DNA from: Bacillus pinisoli | Lineage (GTDB): Bacteria; Bacillota; Bacilli; Bacillales; SA4 | Assembly: GCF_023036475.1 (NCBI RefSeq) | Contig: NZ_JAJQKI010000001.1 | Span: forward strand, 186,001-250,000 | Length of the DNA: 64,000 nt | Direction: 5' to 3' | Shown: positions 55,389 to 64,000 of the stretch, in pieces | How the letters are laid out: each line of letters opens with the position of its first letter | Position numbering within the stretch: the first letter of the stretch is position 1 | Position numbers and translations under genes: made by a program | The notes under the pieces: generated by a model | Seen by the model: only the letters and a program-made list of their open reading frames with translations | Told to the model about the DNA's origin: nothing | Database searches by the model: none

Positions 55389-56492
55389 TTATGAGGATGT
55401 CCTTCTCATTTTCCATTTAGAAACGATAAATACAATGGCGGGAATAATGATACCCACTGTAACCATATAAGGTGTACTCGCATATTTTGTGAAACCTTTA
55501 AGATAAATACTGCTCGGAATGATGAGTAAGGTTAACGGTATGATGAGAACTGCAAATGGAAAGGTTAGTGGTCGATAATCCTTCATGTTAAGTAATTGGC
55601 TTAAACCTAACATAAACGAATGACTGACGATGGACAATTTAAAGAAAATACTTATAAACCATATAATAGCAACAATGACTTCTACTCTTTCTAAAAAGTT
55701 CCCTATGCTTACTTGTTTCCCTAGTACATATATAGGGAACTCGTTTCTTTGCGAATAATCGGCCCCTAATACTAATAGGCAGAGTACGATAAAAACAAGG
55801 AGAATCATGGACCCTAATAGGACCCCATAAATAAAAGAAGATGTGATTTTCTTCTTATCGTTAATAAAAGGAGTGATCATAAGTAGCACAATCATCTCTG
55901 CAAAAGGAAAACCAATAAAGAAATAAACTCCAAATAAAATAGGTCCAAAACCATTTTCGTAAACAGGTAGAATATTAGTAGGTTCAACCTCGGGTAGTAC
56001 GAAAATGGAAATGAGTGAAAATAACAAGAAAACCCAAGGCATAAAAATCTCTGCTGAACGTGCTGTGGTCTCAATTCCTAACTTTGTCGAATAGATAATA
56101 GCCACAAAAATGAACATATAATAAATCACTTCTATTGGTGTTCCGATTAAAATATGAGTGATTAAGAAATCTCCTATATCAAATAATAGAAAACAAGCTA
56201 AGATGATGTGAAAGGTGAAGGTTAAGATAGCTAGGAGCCCTCCACCCCATTTACCGAATGCAAAGAGACACATTTGAATGTAACTTTTTTCGGGATCAAT
56301 TTTAGTTAAACTACTATAAAACCAAGCTAATAATACACCTATCCCCATCCCTATTATTCCAGATATCCACGCGTCTTGACTTGCCGCTCCTACTAAAATA
56401 GTTGGTATGAATAATACAGCACTTCCTACTATAAATAATGCCGTTAGTATCGTAAACTGGAGTGGACTAATTTGGACATTAGTTTCGTTCAT
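55389..56492 (-). CDS. Spore germinant receptor B subunit (GerAB/GerKB type)
   Basis: This 367-aa protein has ten membrane helices of the amino acid permease-like GerAB family (MNETNVQISPLQFTILTALFIVGSAVLF). It is the predicted ligand-binding subunit of a nutrient germination receptor in the spore inner membrane. It is the last gene of a four-gene operon and lies 6 bp after the small D subunit gene. Confidence 0.88.
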   Translation of the reverse strand: MNETNVQISPLQFTILTALFIVGSAVLFIPTILVGAASQDAWISGIIGMGIGVLLAWFYSSLTKIDPEKSYIQMCLFAFGKWGGGLLAILTFTFHIILACFLLFDIGDFLITHILIGTPIEVIYYMFIFVAIIYSTKLGIETTARSAEIFMPWVFLLFSLISIFVLPEVEPTNILPVYENGFGPILFGVYFFIGFPFAEMIVLLMITPFINDKKKITSSFIYGVLLGSMILLVFIVLCLLVLGADYSQRNEFPIYVLGKQVSIGNFLERVEVIVAIIWFISIFFKLSIVSHSFMLGLSQLLNMKDYRPLTFPFAVLIIPLTLLIIPSSIYLKGFTKYASTPYMVTVGIIIPAIVFIVSKWKMRRTSS

Positions 56493-56498
56493 TAGTAC

Positions 56499-56747
56499 TT
56501 ATCCTCCCTTTGAAAGCATTCTTTCCACTGATCGGCCTATCGGTTCAAATACTACCTTAATACCCTCAAGTGGGTTTATTACTTCAATCTCCATTAACTC
56601 CATAATAAAGAAGGAGGCAGAGATAACAATAAACACACTATAGATTGTCATTTCTTTCTTCATATCTTTACTTTTCATTTTCTTTAGCTCTAGATAAGAA
56701 ACTAGAGCTATCACTACCATAAAGATTAAGATTTTAAGTATGACCAT
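56499..56747 (-). CDS. Small D subunit of the germinant receptor (GerKD-like)
   Basis: This 82-aa protein has two membrane helices (ILKILIFMVVIALVSYLEL and MTIYSVFIVISASFFIMEL) and lies between the C and B subunit genes. Small two-helix D subunits at receptor operons modulate germination strength in Bacillus. It is 3 bp from gerC and 6 bp from gerB, so it is cotranslated with them. Confidence 0.7.
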   Translation of the reverse strand: MVILKILIFMVVIALVSYLELKKMKSKDMKKEMTIYSVFIVISASFFIMELMEIEVINPLEGIKVVFEPIGRSVERMLSKGG

Positions 56748-56750
56748 TTT

Positions 56751-57953
56751 CTACGACCCACTTTGAATATCGTTTATAAAAGATTCGTTTGTTGTACCTA
56801 ATCGTCTAATATAACTTTTAACTTTAACAGTAATATCTAAATTGACAAACCCTTCTTCGTTCCATGTTTTTTCTAAACTTGCCCATAGCTTAGGATCTTT
56901 ACGGTGGATGACTTCTCCAAAACCAAAGATATCGGTTTCCAATTCTTTAGCTTTAGAGATGGCAGACTCTATTTTATGTTTCTTGTTATCGCTAATCTTC
57001 TTCTCAAGTTCTTCTATCGTTTTTTCATCCAGTAAATCAACACTCGCTTGTACTTCTCCTACACCAACTTCAGTCGTAACGTACACCTGTATAGCCGGCT
57101 TTTCATCCTTTACTTTTGCTTCTACCTTTGTTTTCGTCTCTCTTATCTCAAAGGCAATATTCCCATCTCCCCAGTTAGAAACAACAACGGTCCCCATAAC
57201 ATTATCAGTAATATAATTATGTCCTTTACTTTCATCTTCATCTAACCAGCCTATTAACTTATCACCTCTAAACACTGAGAGGTGTTCAATATTAATTGAT
57301 GCGGCTGATTCAATCATTTCAACGTTCTTTATGCTATTTCCAATTTCTTTATCACCTTCAATAACAACTCCTGTTAATACAGGATTGTCCCCTTTTGAGG
57401 TTATTTCACTGATTAATTTATCTAATTTTGTACCTAGGGTTGCGGCCCAATGGGAATGAGAAACATCAAGTGATGTAAATATTTTGTTAGCAGGATTTTT
57501 TTCAATCGCTGTTAAGATCTTTAGGGTATCTGTTGCTTTCCCATCCTTTGCAACGACAATATAAAAATCCGTTCTAAATTCATGATCTCTCGACATTAAC
57601 TCTAACATTTTACCAATTCCAGTCTTTGCTGCTTCCTCACCTATAACGACCATTCTAAGATGTGCAAAATATAACCTATTAGCAGACTCCTTGGTTAATC
57701 TTCGAATTGCCTGAAAAATATTACTTCCTTTCGTTTCGTACGTGGTAACTGATAAACGACTAGATGCCGAATCACCCGAAATCTCACCAGGGTTTAATAC
57801 TTGTACAGTAAGTAAGTATTCATCATCAACTATGTCAATTCCCATGGCACTAACAATAGCTAGGTCCGTCAGTTCATTTCTACTCCAACATCCGGTCATG
57901 CTTAACAATAATGTTAATAAAATTAGAATAGTAAATATTTTACTTTTCTTCAT
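56751..57953 (-). CDS. Spore germinant receptor C subunit lipoprotein (GerAC/GerKC type)
   Basis: ATG 57953 is preferred because AAGGTG lies 6 nt upstream; a GTG nine bases earlier is possible. The roughly 400-aa product has a lipoprotein signal ending LSMTGC, followed by the GerAC pattern WSRNELTDLAIVSAMGIDI and a conserved C-terminal domain. It overlaps the A subunit gene by 14 bp. It is predicted to be anchored on the outer face of the spore inner membrane. Confidence 0.88.
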   Translation of the reverse strand: MKKSKIFTILILLTLLLSMTGCWSRNELTDLAIVSAMGIDIVDDEYLLTVQVLNPGEISGDSASSRLSVTTYETKGSNIFQAIRRLTKESANRLYFAHLRMVVIGEEAAKTGIGKMLELMSRDHEFRTDFYIVVAKDGKATDTLKILTAIEKNPANKIFTSLDVSHSHWAATLGTKLDKLISEITSKGDNPVLTGVVIEGDKEIGNSIKNVEMIESAASINIEHLSVFRGDKLIGWLDEDESKGHNYITDNVMGTVVVSNWGDGNIAFEIRETKTKVEAKVKDEKPAIQVYVTTEVGVGEVQASVDLLDEKTIEELEKKISDNKKHKIESAISKAKELETDIFGFGEVIHRKDPKLWASLEKTWNEEGFVNLDITVKVKSYIRRLGTTNESFINDIQSGS

Positions 57954-59553
57954 TTTGATCACCTTCTAGTTGTTTAGGAGGATTAATTGTCTCTCCGTCT
58001 GAGATATCGATCCTATTTATATCCTTTTGGTTTTCGAGTCTTGGACGAGTGTCCAAATTCTTTATTGATCGACGAATGACTGTATCTTTAAGGTCGCTTG
58101 TAATAATCGGACCAAAAGGAGCCATGTATGGGATTCCAAACGAGCGAAGGCTGGTCATGTGATGGACTAGTCCAACTAAACCAAGAATGATCCCAAACAA
58201 GCCAAACGTAGCCGCTAAAATCATAAATCCAAAGCGTAACATTCTAGTAGCGATACTCATGTTGAACTTCGGAATAACAAAGCTACAGATCGCTGTCAGC
58301 GATACAACAATGACCATGGTGGCAGAAATAAGCCCTGCTTCTACCGCGGATTGCCCTATGACGAGAGCTCCTACAATTGATATCGCAGAACCTATTGCCT
58401 TTGGCATACGTAGGCCAGCTTCTCTTAGAACTTCAAAGGTAAGTTCCATTATGATTGCTTCTACTACAGCTGGAAATGGTACTCCTTCTCTTTGGGCAGA
58501 AAGGCTTACAAGTAAGGCAGTTGGGAGCATTTCTTGATGAAACGTTGTAACAGCTATATAAGAAGATGGAATTAATATAGATAGTAAAAAGGCAGTGAAT
58601 CTTAATATTCTTATCAAACTTGCAATATCCGCACGTTGGTAATAGTCCTCACTTGACTGCATGAAGTGAACAAACAGAGCCGGTACCATCAATACAAATG
58701 GAGTACCATCTACTAAGATAGCAACTCTTCCCTCCATTAACCCTCCAACCACAACATCTGGACGCTCTGTGTTATAAATAGTAGGAAACGGAGAGTAAGT
58801 TTCATCTTGAATTAATTCCTCTATATACCCACCTTCTAAAATAGTATCAATACTTATTTTAGAAAGACGATTCTTCACTTCTTTTACAATTTTTTCATCT
58901 ACTATATCTTCCATATAGGCAATCGATATATCAGTTTTTGATCGTTTTCCTAGTTGAAGGTTTTCAAAAATTAAGCTTTTATCTCTAATTCGTCTTCTTA
59001 TCAGCGCTGTATTAACACGAATCGTCTCAGTGAATCCTTCTTTTGGACCTCTTACGACTTGCTCGGTAGAAGGTTCTTCCACTCCACGACCTTCCCAGCC
59101 TTTTGTCCCTATTGCGTATCCTTTAGTCTCTCCATCCAATATGATGACACTGTCACCTGACAGGACCGTATCATAAACCTCCTCATACGTTTCAATACAA
59201 GAAAGCTCTCCAATCGTTAAGCTATACTTTTGTAAAATCTCATACAAAGATTCCTCTGATAAGTTGCTTTCATCTATATCAGCTTCTCTAATAGAGAAAA
59301 GTAATGGGTTTAATATAAACTCATGTACATAATGCTTATCAACAAGCCCGTCAATATAAATACAGGCCATCTTCGTTTTTTTCTCATTACCAATCGTAAT
59401 TTCACGAACCATTACATCGGGACTCTTCCCTATATCTTCTTTTATCTTCTGGAGAGATAAGGTTAAGTTCTTTTGAATAGAAGATTGATCATCAGTAGGT
59501 TCTGAATTATTCAGTTTTTGGCTCTTTTTTACCCAGTCGGTTAGTTTTTTCAT
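57940..59553 (-). CDS. Spore germinant receptor A subunit (GerAA/GerKA type)
   Basis: This intact 537-aa protein has a soluble N-terminal domain (about 1-290) and five or six membrane helices. The motifs ERPDVVVGGLMEGRVAILVDGTPFVLMVP and FHQEMLPTALLVSLSAQREGVPFP are typical of GerAA. It is the first gene of the operon A-C-D-B. The truncated paralogue at 44549 lacks the C-terminal membrane part present here. Confidence 0.92.
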   Translation of the reverse strand: MKKLTDWVKKSQKLNNSEPTDDQSSIQKNLTLSLQKIKEDIGKSPDVMVREITIGNEKKTKMACIYIDGLVDKHYVHEFILNPLLFSIREADIDESNLSEESLYEILQKYSLTIGELSCIETYEEVYDTVLSGDSVIILDGETKGYAIGTKGWEGRGVEEPSTEQVVRGPKEGFTETIRVNTALIRRRIRDKSLIFENLQLGKRSKTDISIAYMEDIVDEKIVKEVKNRLSKISIDTILEGGYIEELIQDETYSPFPTIYNTERPDVVVGGLMEGRVAILVDGTPFVLMVPALFVHFMQSSEDYYQRADIASLIRILRFTAFLLSILIPSSYIAVTTFHQEMLPTALLVSLSAQREGVPFPAVVEAIIMELTFEVLREAGLRMPKAIGSAISIVGALVIGQSAVEAGLISATMVIVVSLTAICSFVIPKFNMSIATRMLRFGFMILAATFGLFGIILGLVGLVHHMTSLRSFGIPYMAPFGPIITSDLKDTVIRRSIKNLDTRPRLENQKDINRIDISDGETINPPKQLEGDQNEEK

Positions 59554-59639
59554 AACGTGTATCCTTTCATTAAGAATGGATAAACATGGTACAAGTTTGT
59601 ATTAGTATGGCTGAATTAACCAGAACTCATTCTGCCAAA

Positions 59640-59677
59640 TAAAAAAGGAAACCATCTTTTCAATCGATAGTTTCCTT
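59640..59677 (-). terminator. Terminator of the diguanylate cyclase gene
   Basis: AAGGAAACCATC pairs with GATAGTTTCCTT, and TTTTTT follows on the minus strand. It separates the cyclase from the ger operon. Confidence 0.78.
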
Positions 59678-59701
59678 GCTCATTTATTTAGTTATTTCTA
59701 T

Positions 59702-60775
59702 TTAGTCAGCAGAACATACTTTGTTTCTTCCTGTCCTTTTTGCCTTATATAAATATTCATCAGCTTGTTCAATTAAACTATTAATATCACGATCTGTGTC
59801 TGGATAGGTTGCCACACCGATTGAAACGGTAATCGTAATAGATTGAGACGATGAAACGTTGAAAGTATGTTTTTCTACAGCTTTTCTAACTCTTTCTGCA
59901 ATGTCCCTTGCTTGGGAATTTGGGCAGTCTGGAAGAATGATAGAAAATTCTTCCCCACCGTTTCTAGATACAGTATCAAAAGAACGAGTGGACTGAATTA
60001 ACACTTTCCCAAGCTCCTTTAACACGATATCCCCGACTGGATGACCATACGTATCATTGATATGTTTAAAGTGATCTATATCAATTAGTAGGATTGATAA
60101 CCTCTCTTCACGGTCAATCGCATTTTGCACATGAGTATTCCAAATTGCGTCAAACTGCCTGACATTGTTTAACCCAGTAAGGAAATCTCTTTCTGCTGAT
60201 TCCTTTAGGAAACGGTAATTCTCATTAGAACGAGCTACATATTCGCTAATATAGAACATAATGACTCCGCCAAAAAGAGAGATGGCTCCGTAATAGGTTA
60301 AAACTGTCATCAGCTTTTCTGTATCCTTCACTAAAAAGGTAAAGGCTGAAAAAACAATAATAATGTTACTAGCAATAGAATAGATAAACTTCTTAACTAT
60401 CGTTATGTTTAATCTTGAAATATAGGAACAAACCATTACAAGTAAAATAATCGTAATGACTGCTGTAATAGATGAGATATTAACACCGTTAATAAATATT
60501 CTGGCGATGATGATCATAATTCCCGCCGTCACTCCACTTACCCAGCCTCCATAGAGAATCGCGATAATCACAGCGAAATTACGTAAGTCCATAATGGTAG
60601 TATCGGTGACTTTTATTGAGAAGAAGATTAGGGTTATGCCTAATAATCCAAACAATACGCCTCCCAGGAATTGCCCTTTATATGTAGTATTCATTGGCTG
60701 GTTCCTAAAAAGTTGTCCAGTTATTGATAAGAATGATATAACAAATGCTAAATTTATTAGCAGGTCTGCGTACAT
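59702..60775 (-). CDS. Diguanylate cyclase with 5TMR_LYT membrane sensor (DgcK-like)
   Basis: The start is ATG 60775 (MYADLLINLAFVISFL) with AAGGGGAG upstream, giving 357 aa. Five to six membrane helices of the LytS/YhcK type are followed by a GGDEF domain (about 195-357) with active-site GGEEF and an inhibitory I-site RSFD five residues before it. It should make c-di-GMP and be feedback-inhibited. A decayed paralogue lies at 43429. Confidence 0.9.
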   Translation of the reverse strand: MYADLLINLAFVISFLSITGQLFRNQPMNTTYKGQFLGGVLFGLLGITLIFFSIKVTDTTIMDLRNFAVIIAILYGGWVSGVTAGIMIIIARIFINGVNISSITAVITIILLVMVCSYISRLNITIVKKFIYSIASNIIIVFSAFTFLVKDTEKLMTVLTYYGAISLFGGVIMFYISEYVARSNENYRFLKESAERDFLTGLNNVRQFDAIWNTHVQNAIDREERLSILLIDIDHFKHINDTYGHPVGDIVLKELGKVLIQSTRSFDTVSRNGGEEFSIILPDCPNSQARDIAERVRKAVEKHTFNVSSSQSITITVSIGVATYPDTDRDINSLIEQADEYLYKAKRTGRNKVCSAD

Positions 60776-60859
60776 AGCTAACTCCCCTTTACACAACCAT
60801 TATATAAGAATATCGGGTCTTTTTTTAATGGTTATTTACACCATTTCTCCATCTAAATA

Positions 60860-60946
60860 GACTGTTCTCGTATAAGTTGTTACTCACGTGTTAATCCCAA
60901 GTGCTGCTGGATAACACGTGAGTAAAAGTCATATACAAAAACAGCC
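60860..60946. mobile_element. Short MITE-like palindrome (about 87 bp)
   Basis: The left end GACTGTTCTCGTATAAGTTG and the right end, read inverted as GGCTGTTTTTGTATATGACT, are similar. The inner TACTCACGTGTTAATCC/GGATAACACGTGAGTA arms pair. It resembles the family 1 MITEs in its ends but is shorter. Flanks TCTAAATA and TTTAATTT are only partly alike. It lies just downstream of hemY and could also act in RNA 3'-end formation. Confidence 0.55.
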
Positions 60947-60952
60947 TTTAAT

Positions 60953-62335
60953 TTAATTTAATTTATCAATAATGCTTTCTGCAATGTCCTTCCCATTCTT
61001 AATACAGGCTCCAATACCAACTCCATAATAAGAACACCCTGCTAATAGCACATTCGGGAAGAGTGCAGACATTTTATCATTTAGTGCAGATACAGTTTGA
61101 TGATGACCTAAATGGTAATTCGGCATATTTTCATGCCAATGTGTAATCCTAAAGACCTTAGGTTGACTGTTAATACCAATGCTTTTCTGAATGTCTAGTA
61201 GAGCTTGCGACAGTATTTTATCTTCATTTAATGTTTTGAGGTTTTCATAGGAAGGATTTGAACTTTTATAAAATAACCTCACTAACAAATTACCTTCTTT
61301 GGATGTATGGCTCCATTTTCTACTAGTCCATGTACAAGCGTCACATTGTAGGTCATTAGTTGGGACAATAAATCCCGTACCATCTGCAGGTAATAGCTGA
61401 TCTGGTAGATCAAATCCTAAATAAACACTTATTAATGAAGAGTTTTTTAGTTGCTTAAATTCGTCTGATAACTCCTTACTTTGCAGTATGGATTCTGTGA
61501 CGTTGTGAGGTGTGGCAGCAATGACAAAATCAGCTTCAATAGAAGGGTGGTTAGCAAATTGTATTTCGTAACCATCATCTAGTTTGTTAATTTTAGTCGT
61601 TTTGACGCCCTTTACGATTTCAACTTCGTCTAATTCTTGTTCAAGCTGGTCAATCAGAGAAGATAGTCCGTTTTTAAAGGAGATAAATTTTGGCTTGGAT
61701 GATTGAAATTTCTCCTTATTCATAGATAAACCCTCTATAATACTTCCATATTTGTTTTTATACTCTAACAAGTAAGGAAGAGTTGAGGCAAGCGTTAATG
61801 TATTTAAATCTCCAGAATAGACACCTGATAAAACCGGTGCAATTTGCTCTTCTACTAATTCTTTTCCTAAAAAATACTCTAAAAATTCTCCAACAGAGCT
61901 TTCTAACGTAAAATGTTCATTGGGTATTTCAACATCCTTTAAAGCTCTCTGTTTCCCCGCTTCAGACACCAATGTGCTACTAAGCAAAGATTCTTTACTC
62001 AAAGGAATTCCAAATACAGATTCAGGCGGTATGGCATGTAGCTGATCTTCTTTATAAATAAAGGAAATCCCTGTAGCGTTGTATGTCATTTCATCCTGAA
62101 ATTCAAGATCCTGTAAAAATGGCAAGACACTCTCATGCCGGGCAACGATGGAATCGGCACCGGTTTCCATGACAAAACCATTTTCTTTTACCGTGCGTAT
62201 TTTACCACCTAGATACTCGTTACTTTCAGCGAGAGTTAATTTCACATCTAAATTATTCTCTTTTTTATATTTTTGTAAGTAATGCATAGTTGATAGACCT
62301 GTTATTCCACCACCTATAACAACGATTGTTTTCAT
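60953..62335 (-). CDS. hemY: Coproporphyrinogen III/protoporphyrinogen oxidase HemY
   Basis: This 460-aa FAD enzyme has the N-terminal dinucleotide motif VVIGGGITGLSTMHYL, LAESNEYLGGKIRT, and a C-terminal SYYGVGIGACIKNGKDIAE. In Gram-positive bacteria it oxidises coproporphyrinogen III (CgoX), the step before the HemH reaction. In B. subtilis it is the third gene of hemEHY. Here it is alone, about 24 kb from hemEH. The gene shows no damage. Confidence 0.9.
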   Translation of the reverse strand: MKTIVVIGGGITGLSTMHYLQKYKKENNLDVKLTLAESNEYLGGKIRTVKENGFVMETGADSIVARHESVLPFLQDLEFQDEMTYNATGISFIYKEDQLHAIPPESVFGIPLSKESLLSSTLVSEAGKQRALKDVEIPNEHFTLESSVGEFLEYFLGKELVEEQIAPVLSGVYSGDLNTLTLASTLPYLLEYKNKYGSIIEGLSMNKEKFQSSKPKFISFKNGLSSLIDQLEQELDEVEIVKGVKTTKINKLDDGYEIQFANHPSIEADFVIAATPHNVTESILQSKELSDEFKQLKNSSLISVYLGFDLPDQLLPADGTGFIVPTNDLQCDACTWTSRKWSHTSKEGNLLVRLFYKSSNPSYENLKTLNEDKILSQALLDIQKSIGINSQPKVFRITHWHENMPNYHLGHHQTVSALNDKMSALFPNVLLAGCSYYGVGIGACIKNGKDIAESIIDKLN

Positions 62336-62462
62336 ATATTCTCCTTCATAGTAAAAAAAATTTCACTATGAGTATTCTATCAAATAAGCTTAAGGGTTTC
62401 CAAATAAAGCTTTATGACGCAAATTAATAGATAGTACTCTCTTCCACACTAAAACTATTTTA

Positions 62463-63218
62463 TTAAACGGTAGGAACTACCTCAAAACTTAAGTCTCCTT
62501 TAAATTCTTCTAGCATCTCTTGATCTGTTTCATTGGTCAACACTGTTCCAGCTCCTAAATCTGCAACCTTAGCAAATGTTACTTCATGAAACTTTGTATG
62601 ATCGGCTAATACGTATACTTTTTGACCAAGTCGAACAGCTAGCTCCTTAACAGCAGCTTCTTCAGGGTCCGGCGTTGTAAAACCGTATATCGGGTGAATG
62701 CCATTGACTCCTATGAAGCTTTTATCAAACTGGTAGTTCTTTAAACCATCAACCGCCCCTCGCCCAATAAGAGCTTTTGTTTTACGTTTTATATATCCAC
62801 CTGTTAAGAATGTATCTATATTTCTCTCTAATAATGCTTCTAAATGAGTAAGTCCATTTGTGACAATCTTAATGTCTTTTGCCGTAATATGCTTGATCAT
62901 TTGGAACGTTGTGGTGCCTGCATCTAAAAATATACAATCTCCATCTTTTATAAGCCCTGCTGCATATTTGGCAACGGCCTCTTTTTCATGAAGGTTAATA
63001 GTTGATTTTTCATGAATGCTCAATTCCGCTCCCTTTTGTTTTAAAAGGGAAGCTCCTCCATGTACACGCTTTAGTTTCTTATTCTTCTCGAGCTGACTTA
63101 AATCTCTACGTATGGTAGATTCAGAAGAAGAAGTAGCCTCCACTAATTCATGAAGCTTAATCACTTCTTTTTCCTCCAAGAGTTCAAGAATAATGCGATG
63201 TCTTTCAGGCGTCAGCAT
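62463..63218 (-). CDS. DeoR-family repressor (FruR-like)
   Basis: This 251-aa protein has an N-terminal DeoR winged helix (MLTPERHRIILELLEEKEVIKLHELVEATSSSESTIRRDLSQLE) and a sugar-phosphate sensor domain (IFLDAGTTTFQMIKHI, GGYIKRKTKALIGRGAVD, VLADHTKFHEVTFAKVADL). It resembles FruR, which responds to fructose-1-phosphate, but no fruK or fruA follows. The downstream gene is hemY. So the target is uncertain. Confidence 0.8.
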   Translation of the reverse strand: MLTPERHRIILELLEEKEVIKLHELVEATSSSESTIRRDLSQLEKNKKLKRVHGGASLLKQKGAELSIHEKSTINLHEKEAVAKYAAGLIKDGDCIFLDAGTTTFQMIKHITAKDIKIVTNGLTHLEALLERNIDTFLTGGYIKRKTKALIGRGAVDGLKNYQFDKSFIGVNGIHPIYGFTTPDPEEAAVKELAVRLGQKVYVLADHTKFHEVTFAKVADLGAGTVLTNETDQEMLEEFKGDLSFEVVPTV

Positions 63219-63309
63219 CTGATCACTCCTATGATCTATAAAATGTTATTTATAATGTACCGTAAGCGTTTAAGCTTTTACAAACAATTTCAATTAAAAC
63301 CTTTACTAT

Positions 63310-64000
63310 TCATCTTTCAGCATACGCATCAATGATGGCAGGAATATATAAAGCCTGCCCTTCTATATTTTTGAAGACATAGTAAGGTTGGAGCACTTGT
63401 CTTGAGTATCCAGGATGTTGTTCATGGTAGGCAAGCTCCATTTCCTTAATCACAAATCTCTCCATATTTTTTTCTAAAGGTAAGCTAAAATCCTGCACAT
63501 ACAGGTGAAGCCAGTTCCCTTTTTGAAGTTCCTCCAATGCTTCTTTAGGTGTTCTTGTTGGATAATAGCTTTCTTCAATAATAGGTCTTCTTCTTCCCTC
63601 TATGGAGATGGCTCTCCCTTCTTGATCAAATGCAACTTTTAGCGGTTTATCTGCATATACTTTATATCCATTCACATACCGATAGTAAACCACCGTCCAA
63701 TAACCGTTCTCATGTTGAATGGTAGTTGGAGTTGAAGAATCTTCCATGATTAAATCACCAAGTATCTCTTTTGCTTTTTGTTCAATATTTCTTTTATTTA
63801 TTTGATTCATCTTTTCTGTTAGAGGATGTACACCAGCAAAATATATTCCTGAATATGAGGGATGGTACTCTAATACTTTATGGTATTGATGGAAGGATGC
63901 TAGCAGGTCTTTATGTTCTAATGCGTAGCTACTTTGCATATACACGGGGAGTTCTTGTGGAACTGTTGGAAACTCAGTATCCAGTTCTATATGATGAATA
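63310..64000 (-). CDS. Protein of unknown function, partial (N-terminus outside the window)
   Basis: The frame is open from 63310 to the window edge (at least 230 codons), so the visible part is the C-terminus. It looks like a secreted or membrane-linked PepSY/YycI-like domain protein: a segment HENGYWTVVYYRYVNGYKVYADKPLKVAFDQEGRAISIEGRR (about 125 residues before the end) is typical of such folds. I cannot name the family. It ends 91 bp before the repressor gene, on the same strand. Confidence 0.5.
   Translation of the reverse strand, partial: IHHIELDTEFPTVPQELPVYMQSSYALEHKDLLASFHQYHKVLEYHPSYSGIYFAGVHPLTEKMNQINKRNIEQKAKEILGDLIMEDSSTPTTIQHENGYWTVVYYRYVNGYKVYADKPLKVAFDQEGRAISIEGRRRPIIEESYYPTRTPKEALEELQKGNWLHLYVQDFSLPLEKNMERFVIKEMELAYHEQHPGYSRQVLQPYYVFKNIEGQALYIPAIIDAYAER

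Overview
The window is chromosomal DNA of a low-GC, endospore-forming member of the Bacillaceae. The evidence is a spore germinant-receptor operon, ComK, a B. subtilis-like yhf/yhg/hem gene block, strong GGAGG-type ribosome binding sites and frequent TTG/GTG starts. A MnxE-MnxF-MnxG-like manganese oxidase cluster points to the Mn(II)-oxidising Bacillus group (the SG-1/PL-12 type). Most genes lie on the minus strand.

Layout. 1-5.4 kb: a branched-chain amino acid type ABC transporter operon (livJ-livG-livF-livH-livM), then a 59-aa protein and a ketoacyl synthase III-like gene that leaves the window. 5.4-6.45 kb: six and a half tandem 126-128 bp hairpin units, followed by nine YGCAAR boxes spaced about 21 bp apart. 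6.5-9.7 kb: a 1077-aa ATPase/TPR/BTAD activator. 9.8-15.5 kb: a frameshifted signal peptidase, a TVP38 protein, an S9 peptidase, yhjD-like, comK and an IDEAL-domain gene. 15.6-30.5 kb: flotillin/NfeD, DUF2254, an acidic surface protein with a sortase stub, an epimerase, isocitrate lyase, a coiled-coil protein, fructokinase, an M48 protease, a nucleobase permease with xpt, and azlCD. 30.6-40.9 kb: VOC protein, enoyl-CoA hydratase, lcfB with a FadR-like operator, yhfI, yhfH, hemH, hemE, pbpF and hmoB. 41-50.7 kb: an island rich in pseudogenes that also holds three full-length redox genes, each interrupted only by one in-frame TGA. 51-55.2 kb: mnxE-mnxF-mnxG. 55.4-64 kb: a four-gene ger operon, a diguanylate cyclase, hemY (separated from hemEH), a DeoR/FruR regulator and a partial gene.

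The most notable result is the 41-51 kb region. A thioredoxin-like protein, a GrdB/PrdB-family protein and an AhpD-like protein each carry TGA exactly where a redox-active cysteine is expected (motifs U-x-C, U-x-x-C and C-x-x-U). Two of the TGAs are followed 10-15 nt downstream by a compact G-loop hairpin. The best reading is three selenocysteine proteins. Nearby lies a decayed oxidoreductase of the family that is often fused or linked to SelD, plus a broken YnjB-like binding protein. No selA, selB, selC or selD is in the window, so this is a prediction.

The second notable result is small non-coding mobile elements. One family of about 157-193 bp (five fairly complete copies plus fragments) has GGCT-starting terminal inverted repeats and 8-bp target duplications, exact in three copies. 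A second family of about 237 bp has two copies with exact 8-9 bp duplications. They provide false ORF extensions, and one copy abuts the truncated end of a diguanylate cyclase pseudogene.
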